Shown piece after piece: positions 50,367-59,159 of a stretch of DNA of 64,000 nucleotides; within the stretch, counting starts at the first letter, position 1; every line of letters begins with the position of its first letter. The notes beneath the pieces were generated by a model that was not told the DNA's origin, did no database searches, and saw nothing but the letters and a program-made list of their open reading frames with translations. The position numbers and the translations under genes were made by a program. The DNA comes from Bacteroidales bacterium (lineage in GTDB: Bacteria > Bacteroidota > Bacteroidia > Bacteroidales > FEN-979), in the NCBI GenBank assembly GCA_023231065.1, contig JALNWE010000002.1:1-64000 (forward strand), written 5' to 3'.

Positions 50367-53036
50367 ATGTCAGATCACGAAACGAACCCTGCTCATTATT
50401 ACGGTCAAGCGCCGGGTGAAAATATTGAGGACAGGGAAGCCAAGCCACAACCCACATCGCGTGCCCAGGCTGCCCGTGAACTTTATTTTGAAGCCAAATC
50501 TTCAGCCTCCATGGAATTTCCATACTGGTACACCCGCCGATGGGAGAAGCTGGAAGGTGAAATCCCGGTTATCCGGCGGGCGGAAGCGCTGAAATCCGGT
50601 TTTGAACACCTCACCCCGGTCATATATCCGGGAGAGTTAATTACGATGGGTAAAGCCTGTTATCTCCGCGGCTCTTATCCCATGCCCTGGCTGTCGGAAG
50701 CCTTTTTCATGGCGGCAGGGGATCAATTGTATAAGGAAGCCCAGGAATCGGGCAAACTGACTGCAGATGGTTTTACTACCATGGGCAAAGGGGGCGGCAA
50801 TGTCACCAAGAGCATTGGGAACGTGATCTCCATTGCCGGTAAATTCGGCCTGCGAACAGAAGAAATGCCGGCTATGATTGAAATTGCAAAAAAATGGAAA
50901 GACCGTTCGGTGGACGACATTGGCCACAAATATGAACAACTGGTTCCCGGGTACAAAGAAAAAGAGGCGCTGATGCGTTCGGTGATCTGTATGTTTGATT
51001 CGGGTTATACGCTCCCACAGGGAAGAGAAGTGATCAACTACTATTATCCCTTACAGTTTGGCATTGATGGTATCATAAAGAACTGCGAAGAGAGCCTTGC
51101 CGAAACGGCAGGGTATCCCGATATGGACCGGCTCTATTTCTTTAAAGCCGTAATCATCATGCTGGAAGGGATCAAAAGCTGGATCCGGAACTATGCTGAT
51201 GAAGCCCGGTTCCTGGCCTCCCTGGAACAGGACAAGAACCAGAAAACAGAATATCTTGAGATGGCCGAACGGCTGGACTGGCTTTCATCCAATCCACCCC
51301 GTTCCTTCCATGATGCGCTTCAGCTGATCTGGATCTTTCACGTGGCTGTATTGAACGAGGATGCCATCTCCGGACTTTCTCCCGGCCGTGTCGGTCAGGT
51401 ACTCTATCCTTTTTGGCAACGCGACATTAAAAATGGCGCTATCAACCGGGAAAAGACCCTTGAACTCCTGGAGCTTATGAGGATCAAATTCACCGAGCTG
51501 GATTGCTTTGCATCCATGGGTGTCGTAGGTGGGGTCCTCTCGGGCAATACCTTCAATAACTTATGCCTTGGCGGATTGCAAAAAGACGGCGCCTCGGCGG
51601 CCAATGAACTCGAAATGCTGATCCTTCAGGCGGGAATCACCTGCGATACGCCTCAACCCACCCTGTCTGTTTTATATGACGAAAAACTCCCTGAAGAATT
51701 CCTCCTCAAGGGTGTGGAATGTACCAAAATCGGGACCGGTTATCCGGCATGGGTAAACAACCGGGTTGCCATGGAATTTTTATTAGACAATTATGGACAT
51801 GAAGGACTCGGTCACGAGGAAGCCCGTGCATGGTCCATTGGCGGGTGTCTTGAAACTTCACCAGGGAGCTGGATGCCCCTGGAACTCGATGGAGAGATCC
51901 ACTGGATCCCGGGAGGTTCGGCGCCGGCAACGAGTGTGGGCGTTCATTTCCTTTCACTTCCAAAATTGCTGGAGGTTGCTTTGTTTGACGGAATGGATAT
52001 GCGGACCGGGCAACGGGTGTTCCCATCCCATGGTTATATACTCGACAGTTATGAGGGGATCTGGCAGGCATTTAAAGATTACTTCAGCCGCGCCTGCCAT
52101 GTCCTGGCCCTCACCAACAATATCCAGCATGATGCCTGGCGGAAAATCTCACCCTCGCTGGTCAATTCCATGCTGAAGCCTGACTGCCTGGCAAAGGGGA
52201 AAGATATCGGACAAATGGGCAGCCGGTACAACAGCACCTTCAACATCGAAAGCTGTGGTACTGCCAATCTGGTCAATTCACTGGCTTCTCTTAAAAAGAA
52301 TATTTATACCGACCATCTTTATTCTTTAGAGGATTACCGCAAAGCCATCCTGGCCAACTTCGGTTATAAAACCGCCAATGAATCAGGATCTTATTCACTC
52401 GTTGACCAGGTTGCAACCGAAGATTACCACAACTGGAAAAAAATCCATCGCCTGAGCCTGGATGCTCCTAAATTTGGCAATGATCATCCTTTTGTGGATG
52501 CGATCATGAAAGAATGGGAAGCGTGGTTCTGTTCAATGGCCCACAACTACCGGTCGCTTTATGATCAGCCAATGTATGCCTGTCAGATATCCGTTTCGAC
52601 CCATGGCCCTATGGGTGCAGTTACCCTTGCCGGAGCCGACGGACGTTTATGCGGCACCACCTTTTCCGACGGATCGGTATCGGCTTACCCGGGAACTGAC
52701 CGGAATGGGCCTTACGCGCTCTTCAATTCCGCCACTTGCTGGAACCATGCCACTTCACAAAACTCACAGTTAAACATGAAAATCCATCCTTCGGTGGTTA
52801 AGGGGCGTGAGGGGGCCCGCAAATTTTTGGAACTGATCCGCGCCTATTTGCGCAAAGGGGGATTTCATGTACAATTCAACATTGTCGATTCACGGATGCT
52901 CAGGCAAGCCCAGGCCGAACCGGAAAAATACCGTAGTTTGCTTGTCCGGGTGGCAGGATTCACTCAATACTGGGTCGAACTTGGCAAACAGATCCAGGAT
53001 GAAGTGATCGCCAGGACAGAATATGAAGAAATTTGA
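50367..53036 (+). CDS. hpdB: 4-Hydroxyphenylacetate decarboxylase large (glycyl radical) subunit
   Basis: An 889-residue glycyl radical enzyme predicted to decarboxylate 4-hydroxyphenylacetate to p-cresol. From the 50367 start, catalytic Cys494 and Glu496 lie in SIGGCLETSPGSW, His527 in VGVHFLS, Glu628 in STFNIESCG, Ser335 in NEDAISGLS and radical Gly864 in VRVAGFTQYW. Recalled positions in clostridial HPAD (Ser344, Cys503, Glu505, His536, Glu637, Gly873) differ from these by a constant 9, so the spacing is identical. N-terminal MEFPYWY and the end IQDEVIARTEYEEI also match HpdB. An in-frame ATG at 50301 would add 22 residues. The operon continues with hpdC and hpdA. The enzyme is oxygen-sensitive once activated. 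Confidence 0.93.
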   Translation: MSDHETNPAHYYGQAPGENIEDREAKPQPTSRAQAARELYFEAKSSASMEFPYWYTRRWEKLEGEIPVIRRAEALKSGFEHLTPVIYPGELITMGKACYLRGSYPMPWLSEAFFMAAGDQLYKEAQESGKLTADGFTTMGKGGGNVTKSIGNVISIAGKFGLRTEEMPAMIEIAKKWKDRSVDDIGHKYEQLVPGYKEKEALMRSVICMFDSGYTLPQGREVINYYYPLQFGIDGIIKNCEESLAETAGYPDMDRLYFFKAVIIMLEGIKSWIRNYADEARFLASLEQDKNQKTEYLEMAERLDWLSSNPPRSFHDALQLIWIFHVAVLNEDAISGLSPGRVGQVLYPFWQRDIKNGAINREKTLELLELMRIKFTELDCFASMGVVGGVLSGNTFNNLCLGGLQKDGASAANELEMLILQAGITCDTPQPTLSVLYDEKLPEEFLLKGVECTKIGTGYPAWVNNRVAMEFLLDNYGHEGLGHEEARAWSIGGCLETSPGSWMPLELDGEIHWIPGGSAPATSVGVHFLSLPKLLEVALFDGMDMRTGQRVFPSHGYILDSYEGIWQAFKDYFSRACHVLALTNNIQHDAWRKISPSLVNSMLKPDCLAKGKDIGQMGSRYNSTFNIESCGTANLVNSLASLKKNIYTDHLYSLEDYRKAILANFGYKTANESGSYSLVDQVATEDYHNWKKIHRLSLDAPKFGNDHPFVDAIMKEWEAWFCSMAHNYRSLYDQPMYACQISVSTHGPMGAVTLAGADGRLCGTTFSDGSVSAYPGTDRNGPYALFNSATCWNHATSQNSQLNMKIHPSVVKGREGARKFLELIRAYLRKGGFHVQFNIVDSRMLRQAQAEPEKYRSLLVRVAGFTQYWVELGKQIQDEVIARTEYEEI

Positions 53037-53065
53037 AAATTTCACCTTTTAACTTTCATCTATCT

Positions 53066-53320
53066 ATGGAATTATCCTGTAAAGATTGCAGATATTTTCT
53101 TCCCGTTGATGTGTTCAGGGGAATTTGTAAGATCAATAAAGAAAAGATCTCTCCGGATGATGCGTTTTGTGAAAAGGTCGAAAAAATATCCAAATGCAAA
53201 TTTTGCCAGTATTATACCTCCGAAAGCAATTCCCTGGGAAAATGTATGGGCCATACCCTCTGCTACCCTGATCTGGTTGCTGCCAAATGTGCCGATTTTA
53301 AATGGGAGATTCAAAAATAG
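53066..53320 (+). CDS. hpdC: 4-Hydroxyphenylacetate decarboxylase small Fe-S subunit
   Basis: An 84-residue Cys-rich protein, the small subunit that forms a hetero-oligomer with HpdB and binds two [4Fe-4S] clusters. The ligands fall in two similar halves: Cys5, Cys8, Cys21, Cys35 and Cys44, Cys47, Cys60, Cys75. Spacing parallels clostridial HpdC, in which, as I recall, the first ligand is a His (position 3); here it is a Cys. Cys66 is extra. The ATG at 53066 gives the usual length; an upstream in-frame ATG (53033) would overlap the end of hpdB. It overlaps hpdA by 19 bp. Confidence 0.9.
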   Translation: MELSCKDCRYFLPVDVFRGICKINKEKISPDDAFCEKVEKISKCKFCQYYTSESNSLGKCMGHTLCYPDLVAAKCADFKWEIQK

Positions 53321-54264
53321 AAGGTGGATTCATTTTTGACATCCAGGGTTTTTCTGTTCACGATGGCCCTGGCTGCCGGACATTGATCTTTTTTAAAGGA
53401 TGTTCCCTGCACTGTGCATGGTGTTCCAATCCCGAGGGCATTTCGCCCCGTCCGGAAATACTGTATCATTCTTCCAGATGCATCCACGATGGTTTATGCA
53501 TACAAGCATGCCCATACGGGGCCATTGCCATTCAGGATGATAAAAATAACGATCTTCCGGAGGGAAAGAATCTTAACTTCGACCGATCAGTTTGTGCCCG
53601 GTGCCATACTTTCCAGTGTGTTTCCGCCTGTTGCACAGGGGCAATCAATACAGGAGGTTACGCTATTACAATAGATGAATTGTATCATACGATAACCCGC
53701 GACCGGCAATACTGGGGAAGCAGGGGGGGCATTACCCTGACTGGCGGAGAACCTTTTTTCCAGCCAGGTTTTGCTTACGCGCTGTTACAACGGTGCTACG
53801 GCGCCTATATCCACACAGCTGCCGAAACCTGTGGAAATATTCCATGGAACAACATAGCTCCTTCTTTGCCCTTTCTTGACTGGCTGTTTTTTGATCTCAA
53901 ACACATGGATCCGGACCGGCATTTTCATTTGACCCGGTCGGACAATCATCAGATCCTTTCAAACGCCACCCGTCTTGCCGGTGAATTCAAAGGAAGATTG
54001 ATCTTCCGTATGCCGGTCATTCCCGGATTTAATGAAGAAACGGACAACATAGGGGCCATGATCCGTTTTATCCATTCAACAGGACGCGATGAGATCAATC
54101 TCCTTCCCGCCCATCATTTGGGAAGGGAAAAATACAATTTGCTTGGGAAGGGCTATTTCACTGATAATTACGATCCGCCTTTGCCGGAAAAGATGGAAAG
54201 CCTTAAACACCGTTTCGAAGCTGCAGGCATCCATTGCTACATCAGCAGTGACACCCCTTTTTAA
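53302..54264 (+). CDS. hpdA: 4-Hydroxyphenylacetate decarboxylase activating enzyme (radical SAM)
   Basis: A 320-residue radical SAM activase that should install the glycyl radical on HpdB. The N terminus reads GFIFDIQGFSVHDGPGCRT, then the CxxxCxxC motif with Cys34, Cys38 and Cys41 (FKGCSLHCAWC). A ferredoxin-like insert with Cys at 60, 66, 70 and 98, 101, 106, 110 can hold two further [4Fe-4S] clusters, as in HpdA and other non-PFL activases. TLTGGEPFFQ is the GGE motif binding the SAM amino group. The gene order hpdB-hpdC-hpdA is as in Clostridioides difficile. Confidence 0.92.
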   Translation: MGDSKIEGGFIFDIQGFSVHDGPGCRTLIFFKGCSLHCAWCSNPEGISPRPEILYHSSRCIHDGLCIQACPYGAIAIQDDKNNDLPEGKNLNFDRSVCARCHTFQCVSACCTGAINTGGYAITIDELYHTITRDRQYWGSRGGITLTGGEPFFQPGFAYALLQRCYGAYIHTAAETCGNIPWNNIAPSLPFLDWLFFDLKHMDPDRHFHLTRSDNHQILSNATRLAGEFKGRLIFRMPVIPGFNEETDNIGAMIRFIHSTGRDEINLLPAHHLGREKYNLLGKGYFTDNYDPPLPEKMESLKHRFEAAGIHCYISSDTPF

Positions 54265-54406
54265 GGAAGAAACAATCGTAATTATCTGTTTTACATTAAT
54301 TTATATATTTAATCATACTCCGTTGTTTAAATCTTTGAAATATTGAATTTTTTTTTCAAATTTGTAGCTGATATCTATTTACATATTCTTCCAAGACCAA
54401 ATTGCT

Positions 54407-55726
54407 ATGAAAGACACTCCTATCGATTACGATGTTGTCAAACGACACATTCGGCAAAGCAAAATACGAAATGTAGGAAAAGCCTCAATCCGTGAAATCA
54501 AACGATTGATCAACGGGATAGAAGAAGAAACCGGCAAACGGTTTGTCAGAATGGAAATGGGCGTTCCCGGCCTGGCTCCGACTGAGATTGGCGTTCGGGC
54601 TGAAATTGATGCATTACGACGGGGTGTCGCTGCCATTTATCCTGATATCGAAGGGACTCCGGTCCTGAAAAAAGAAGCTGCCCGGTTTGCCAAACTTTTT
54701 CTTGATATTGACGTGAACGAAGCCAACTGTGTCCCTACCGTTGGGAGTATGCAGGGTGGTTTTGCGGCTTTTCTGACCTTCTCCAAAATCAACAAAAAAC
54801 AAGATACAACTTTATTCATCGACCCGGGGTTCCCGGTACATCACCAGCAACACAAGGTATTGGGGCTAAAATATGAAACTTTCGATGTATATGATTACAG
54901 GGGAGAAAAACTACGTGAAAAACTGGAATCCTATTTTTCAAAAGGGAATATCCACTCGGTCCTTTATTCCAATCCGAATAATCCATCCTGGATATGCTTT
55001 ACTCCAAAAGAACTGGCTATCATTGGTGAACTAGCCACCAAATATAATGTGATCATCATTGAGGACCTGGCTTACTTCGCCATGGATTTCAGAAAAGATT
55101 ATTCTAAACCCGGTCAACCGCCTTATCAGCCTACCGTTGCAAAATATACCGATAATTATGTTATCCTGATATCCGGCTCTAAGATTTTCAGTTATGCCGG
55201 CCAGCGGATCGGTTTCATGGTAGTATCCAATAAATTATTCAATACCCAGTCGGATAATCTCCTCCGGTATTATTCCACCGATATTGTCGGCCGTGCATTG
55301 ATCTATGGTACGGTCTATGCCCTGAGCGCGGGCACAGCCCACTCCACTCAATACGCCCTGGCCGCCATGCTGAAAGCGGTAAATGACGGAACCTACGATT
55401 TCGTCAAGGTGATCCGGGAATATGGTGAAAAAGCCAGGATTATGAAAAAAATGTTCCTGGATAACGGATTCAATATCGTTTATGACAAGGATGAGGATGT
55501 TCCCATTGCCGACGGGTTCTATTTCACATTTGCATATCCCGGTTTTACAGGTGAAGAGCTGCTTGAAGAGATGCTTTATTACGGTATAAGCGCGGTTGCG
55601 CTCAACATCACCGGCAGCGAAAGGATTGAAGGGATCCGCGCCTGCGTCTCACTCGTCCAACGGGAACAATTTCCTGCCCTCGAAGAACGGCTCCGTAAAT
55701 TCAATGAAAACCACAAAAAGTCATAA
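54407..55726 (+). CDS. PLP-dependent class I/II aminotransferase
   Basis: A 439-residue fold-type I aminotransferase. PLP lysine is Lys259 in LISGSKIFSYAGQRIGF, with Arg267 nearby; Asp220 (IIIEDLAYFAMDF) contacts the pyridine N, and SNPNNPSW (188-195) supplies the conserved Asn. The N-terminal 45 residues (VKRHIRQSKI...) are longer than in AspC-type enzymes. Donor specificity cannot be read. It begins 142 bp after hpdA on the same strand, so an aromatic aminotransferase role is attractive but unproven. A CAAATTTG box at 54357-54364 is one mismatch from TAnnTTTG, suggesting that it has its own promoter. Confidence 0.9.
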   Translation: MKDTPIDYDVVKRHIRQSKIRNVGKASIREIKRLINGIEEETGKRFVRMEMGVPGLAPTEIGVRAEIDALRRGVAAIYPDIEGTPVLKKEAARFAKLFLDIDVNEANCVPTVGSMQGGFAAFLTFSKINKKQDTTLFIDPGFPVHHQQHKVLGLKYETFDVYDYRGEKLREKLESYFSKGNIHSVLYSNPNNPSWICFTPKELAIIGELATKYNVIIIEDLAYFAMDFRKDYSKPGQPPYQPTVAKYTDNYVILISGSKIFSYAGQRIGFMVVSNKLFNTQSDNLLRYYSTDIVGRALIYGTVYALSAGTAHSTQYALAAMLKAVNDGTYDFVKVIREYGEKARIMKKMFLDNGFNIVYDKDEDVPIADGFYFTFAYPGFTGEELLEEMLYYGISAVALNITGSERIEGIRACVSLVQREQFPALEERLRKFNENHKKS

Positions 55727-55768
55727 AAACGAGCCTCTAAATTCTTCTTATCAACTGATATTATGTTA

Positions 55769-55786
55769 GTTAATATCGTTATTAAC
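55769..55786. promoter_or_regulatory. Inverted repeat GTTAATA-N4-TATTAAC
   Basis: A perfect 7-bp dyad with a 4-base spacer lies in the 205-bp gap 55727-55931, about 165 bp upstream of the next gene. The rest of the gap is AT-rich and includes TTAATATTAA at about 55848. It could be an operator or a weak hairpin; there is no T-run typical of a terminator. Confidence 0.3.
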
Positions 55787-55952
55787 AACCCTCTTTTCGG
55801 TTCTGGCACGCTTTTCCCGAACCCGCTTCTTGATATTATCGTATCATATTAATATTAAGCAAGTTACAACTTATTTTCTTTAACATTTTCCCGTTAGCAA
55901 AAAAGAACTGACTATTTGATGTGGTATTTGATTGTACCGGTTCTTTGTATAT

Positions 55953-56768
55953 GTGAAAGTGATTATTATTTCAATAAGGAGATGGACGCCTTTATTGGTT
56001 GTTTGTTTATTGTTATTAGGCAATTCTTATCCGCTGGATATATATGTGGATGAACGCACCCACACCGAGATCTGTTTTTCTTTTCAGGATCAAATTTTTC
56101 CTGAACATTGGTATAGCGGAAAAATCAAAGCAGAGGCAGAACCTTTATCCCGTTTCGAAAAATTACGGATAATCAATATTTTAGACAAAGCATTTCAAAA
56201 ATACCCTGATCCGGTCATTCGCGAAAATCTTGATCGTGTTTATGCATTGCGTACAATGCACTTCTATGGTGTGCCTTTTGGGGGGACCAATAATGCAAAA
56301 ACAGTATATTTGTGTGATGAAGAGAATAATCCTTCTTTTACCAATGCTTATATTGAAGGAGTGTTCCATCATGAATTTTCGAGTGTCCTGAAACGTATGT
56401 ATCCGGGTTTTTTCAACGCCCGTGAATGGAAAGCCTCCAACCCTTCCTGGTTCACCTATGGGAATGGCGGTGTGGACGCGATCATGAACGGGGAAGCATC
56501 TTTGGAACTCGACCCGGATTATTTCAGTCTGGGATTTCTAACCTGTTATTCCAGGGCTTCCCTTGAAGAGGATATGAATGTATTTGCCCAGTATCTTTTT
56601 ACAGGAGGCCCGGCCTTCTGGGAGGTAGTCGATCAGCATTCCAGAATACGGAAAAAAGCCAGGTTGCTGATAACTTTTTATCAAAAAATCGACCCTCTTT
56701 TCGATGAATATTATTTCCGGCATCTGACCAGGGGACAGGAAAGAAGGTTGGTGAAAAATGAAAAGTGA
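55953..56768 (+). CDS. Exported metallopeptidase-like protein with HHEFSS motif
   Basis: A protein of about 271 residues with a hydrophobic N-terminal segment (PLLVVCLLLLGNSYP) that is probably a signal peptide or anchor. The centre has VFHHEFSSVLKRMYPGFFNAREW, reminiscent of zinc-peptidase HExxH helices but with Ser in place of the second His. SRASLEEDMNVFAQYLFTGG, about 55 residues later, resembles the third-ligand helix of Bacteroidota putative zinc-binding peptidases. I cannot say whether it is active. The start is uncertain: a TTG at 55932 and GTGs at 55953 and 55959 are possible; no ATG precedes the hydrophobic segment in frame. Confidence 0.6.
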   Translation: MKVIIISIRRWTPLLVVCLLLLGNSYPLDIYVDERTHTEICFSFQDQIFPEHWYSGKIKAEAEPLSRFEKLRIINILDKAFQKYPDPVIRENLDRVYALRTMHFYGVPFGGTNNAKTVYLCDEENNPSFTNAYIEGVFHHEFSSVLKRMYPGFFNAREWKASNPSWFTYGNGGVDAIMNGEASLELDPDYFSLGFLTCYSRASLEEDMNVFAQYLFTGGPAFWEVVDQHSRIRKKARLLITFYQKIDPLFDEYYFRHLTRGQERRLVKNEK

Positions 56769-56953
56769 AGAAAATAAGATGGGGGATTTTGCTCAAGAAA
56801 GGCATTTTCTTTTGTCTGGCGGATTGTTTTTATAATTAAAACAATTCTAAATTATATCTTATCTCTTATTTTTGCCCTGTAAGGTGACCGCCGGTTCAAA
56901 GAAAATATTGTAATTTCGTACTATCATTCAAATACCTAATAATATCTACAACT

Positions 56954-57184
56954 ATGGCTAAATTTAAAGGCGATATTGTGATTAACACGGAGCGTTGCAA
57001 AGGCTGTGAAGTCTGTGTTGCTGCCTGTCCTTTTTCCGTGATCGCGATGGCGAAGGAAGTAAACAGCAAAGGCTATCATTTTGCCATGAAGGTAAATGCC
57101 GAATGTACCGGATGTACAAATTGTGCCGTTGTTTGTCCCGACGGGGTAATTACCGTTTACAGGGCAAAGGTTACAGCCGAATAA
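56954..57184 (+). CDS. 2-Oxoacid:ferredoxin oxidoreductase, ferredoxin-like delta subunit
   Basis: A 76-residue protein with two 4Fe-4S motifs: Cys15, 18, 21, 25 and Cys51, 54, 57, 61. It is the electron-transfer subunit of the 2-oxoacid oxidoreductase whose alpha, beta and gamma genes follow. It is the first gene of that four-gene operon, with a near-consensus -7 box TAATTTCG at 56911-56918. Its size and position match VorD/KorD. Confidence 0.92.
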   Translation: MAKFKGDIVINTERCKGCEVCVAACPFSVIAMAKEVNSKGYHFAMKVNAECTGCTNCAVVCPDGVITVYRAKVTAE

Positions 57185-57205
57185 AAATCAATAAAACTAT
57201 ACACC

Positions 57206-58288
57206 ATGGGTGAACTCAGATTAATGAAGGGCAACGAAGCCGTCGCCGAAGCTGCTATTCGTGCAGGTTGTGATGGTTATTTCGGATACCCGATCACGCC
57301 CCAGTCCGAAGTCATGGAATACCTGATGGCCGAAAAGCCGTTTGAACGGACTGGTATGGTGGTACTTCAGGCCGAAAGCGAAGTAGCCTCCATCAATATG
57401 TTATACGGCGGCGCCGGAACAGGAAAAAAGGTGATGACCTCCTCGTCCAGCCCCGGTATCAGTCTCATGCAGGAAGGAATTACTTATATGGCTGGCGCCG
57501 AACTTCCGGCTCTCATCGTGAACGTTGTTCGCGGCGGCCCCGGTCTTGGTACGATCCAGCCTTCACAGGCCGATTATTTCCAGGCAGTGAAGGGGGGTGG
57601 ACATGGAGACTATAAACTGATCGTCCTGGCTCCGGCATCCGTTCAGGAAATGTGCGACCATGTAAAACTTGGTTTCGACCTGGCTTTTAAATACCGTAAC
57701 CCAGCCATGATACTTTCTGATGGAGCTGTTGGCCAAATGATGGAAAAAGTCGAATTATTCGACCCGATCCCGCGCCGTACCGATGCAGAGGTTATTGCCC
57801 AATGCCCCTGGGCGGCTACAGGCAAACAAAAAAACCGCGACCACATCATCATCACGTCACTCGACCTTGACCCGGCCGGACAGGAACGCGTAAACCTGAA
57901 ACTACAGGCCAAATACAAAAAAATGGAGGAAAACGAGGTTCGATACGAAGAGATCCAATGCGATGATGCTGAATACCTCTTTGTGGCCTTTGGATTATCC
58001 GCGAGGATCTGTCAAAAAGCCATCGACCTTGCCCGGGCAAAAGGAATTAAAGTCGGGCTCTTCCGTCCAATTACCCTTTTCCCCTTCCCGGTGAAGCAAA
58101 TCGCTGCCGTCGGAAAACGGGTCAAAGGAATGCTTGTAGTTGAAATGAATGCCGGACAGATGATCGAAGATGTGAAACTGTCAATAGGCCTTAATTTAAA
58201 GATCGAACATTTCGGACGTTTTGGCGGGATCATCCCCACACCGGATGAAGTCGTCAGGGCGCTGGAACAAAAAATTATCGGAGGCTGA
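57206..58288 (+). CDS. 2-Oxoacid:ferredoxin oxidoreductase alpha subunit (VorB/KorA-like)
   Basis: A 360-residue alpha subunit. The N-terminal pyrimidine-type domain includes GCDGYFGYPITPQSEVMEYL and MTSSSSPGISLMQEGITYMAGAELPALIVNVVRGGPGLG, typical of VorB or KorA. The C-terminal transketolase-like domain has EYLFVAFGLSARI and KVGLFRPITLFPFP. The complex converts a branched-chain 2-oxoacid or 2-oxoglutarate to its acyl-CoA while reducing ferredoxin. The beta subunit ATG follows the stop by one base. Substrate choice cannot be decided from sequence. Confidence 0.92.
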   Translation: MGELRLMKGNEAVAEAAIRAGCDGYFGYPITPQSEVMEYLMAEKPFERTGMVVLQAESEVASINMLYGGAGTGKKVMTSSSSPGISLMQEGITYMAGAELPALIVNVVRGGPGLGTIQPSQADYFQAVKGGGHGDYKLIVLAPASVQEMCDHVKLGFDLAFKYRNPAMILSDGAVGQMMEKVELFDPIPRRTDAEVIAQCPWAATGKQKNRDHIIITSLDLDPAGQERVNLKLQAKYKKMEENEVRYEEIQCDDAEYLFVAFGLSARICQKAIDLARAKGIKVGLFRPITLFPFPVKQIAAVGKRVKGMLVVEMNAGQMIEDVKLSIGLNLKIEHFGRFGGIIPTPDEVVRALEQKIIGG

Positions 58289-58289
58289 T

Positions 58290-59102
58290 ATGGAAGAAAT
58301 GTTTGCAAAACCCGAAATACGAAAACCGGAAAATATCGTTTATAAAAAAACCGGACTGATGGTTGACCGTCCCCTGAGTTACTGCCCGGGATGCGGCCAT
58401 GGTACTGTCCACCGTATGTTGATGGAAGTAATCGAAGAAATGGATATCCAGGGTAATACCATCGGGGTATCTCCCGTCGGCTGCTCTGTTTTAGCTTATG
58501 ATTTCCTGGACATTGATATGTTAGGCGCTGCCCATGGAAGGGCCCCCGCATTAGCCACCGCCATCAAACGGTTGTGGCCCGGACGTTTCGTTTTCACCTA
58601 TCAGGGTGACGGTGACCTGGCAGCTATCGGTACGGCAGAAACTATTCATGCCTGTAACCGCGGCGAAAACATCACTATCATTTTCATCAATAACGGGATC
58701 TATGGTATGACTGGTGGACAAATGGCCCCCACGACGCTGGAAGGCATGCGTACGGCCACAAGTCCTTATGGTCGCGATATCGCTACCATGGGCTACCCGC
58801 TCAAGATCACGGAACTGATCGCCCACCTGCCCGGGGTAAATTATGTAACACGCCAGAGCGTTCATACCCCCGTCAACGCACGGAGAACAAAAAAAGCCAT
58901 TCGTAAGGCCTTTGAAATCCAGAAAGAAAAAAAAGGAGTAGGATTTATAGAAGTTGTTTCCAACTGCAATTCGGGTTGGAAAATGACTCCCGTCCAGGCC
59001 AATAAATGGATGGAAGAAAATATGTTTCCCTTCTATCCACTGGGAGATATCAAAGTGGATGGAAAACTCGTCGACCCGAAAGTTGTTGCTGAAAAAGAAT
59101 GA
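58290..59102 (+). CDS. 2-Oxoacid:ferredoxin oxidoreductase beta (TPP) subunit
   Basis: A 270-residue thiamine-diphosphate subunit. It has the Cys motif SYCPGCGHG (Cys32, Cys35), a TPP/Mg motif starting at GDGDLAAIGTAETIHA and ending with NN, and GMTGGQMAPTT. The ATG at 58290, one base after the alpha stop, gives the family N terminus; a longer reading frame would overlap the alpha gene by 68 bp. It acts with the alpha, gamma and delta subunits encoded around it. Confidence 0.93.
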   Translation: MEEMFAKPEIRKPENIVYKKTGLMVDRPLSYCPGCGHGTVHRMLMEVIEEMDIQGNTIGVSPVGCSVLAYDFLDIDMLGAAHGRAPALATAIKRLWPGRFVFTYQGDGDLAAIGTAETIHACNRGENITIIFINNGIYGMTGGQMAPTTLEGMRTATSPYGRDIATMGYPLKITELIAHLPGVNYVTRQSVHTPVNARRTKKAIRKAFEIQKEKKGVGFIEVVSNCNSGWKMTPVQANKWMEENMFPFYPLGDIKVDGKLVDPKVVAEKE

Positions 59103-59159
59103 CAAGTCTCCTATCCCCTATCAGATTCAAAATAGTATCAGGTTTAACAACATATTAAA

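Noticed and set aside
50367..53036. Pyruvate formate-lyase
   Set aside because: PFL has adjacent catalytic cysteines (CC); this enzyme has GGCLE and a companion HpdC-like subunit, so it is an HPAD-type enzyme.
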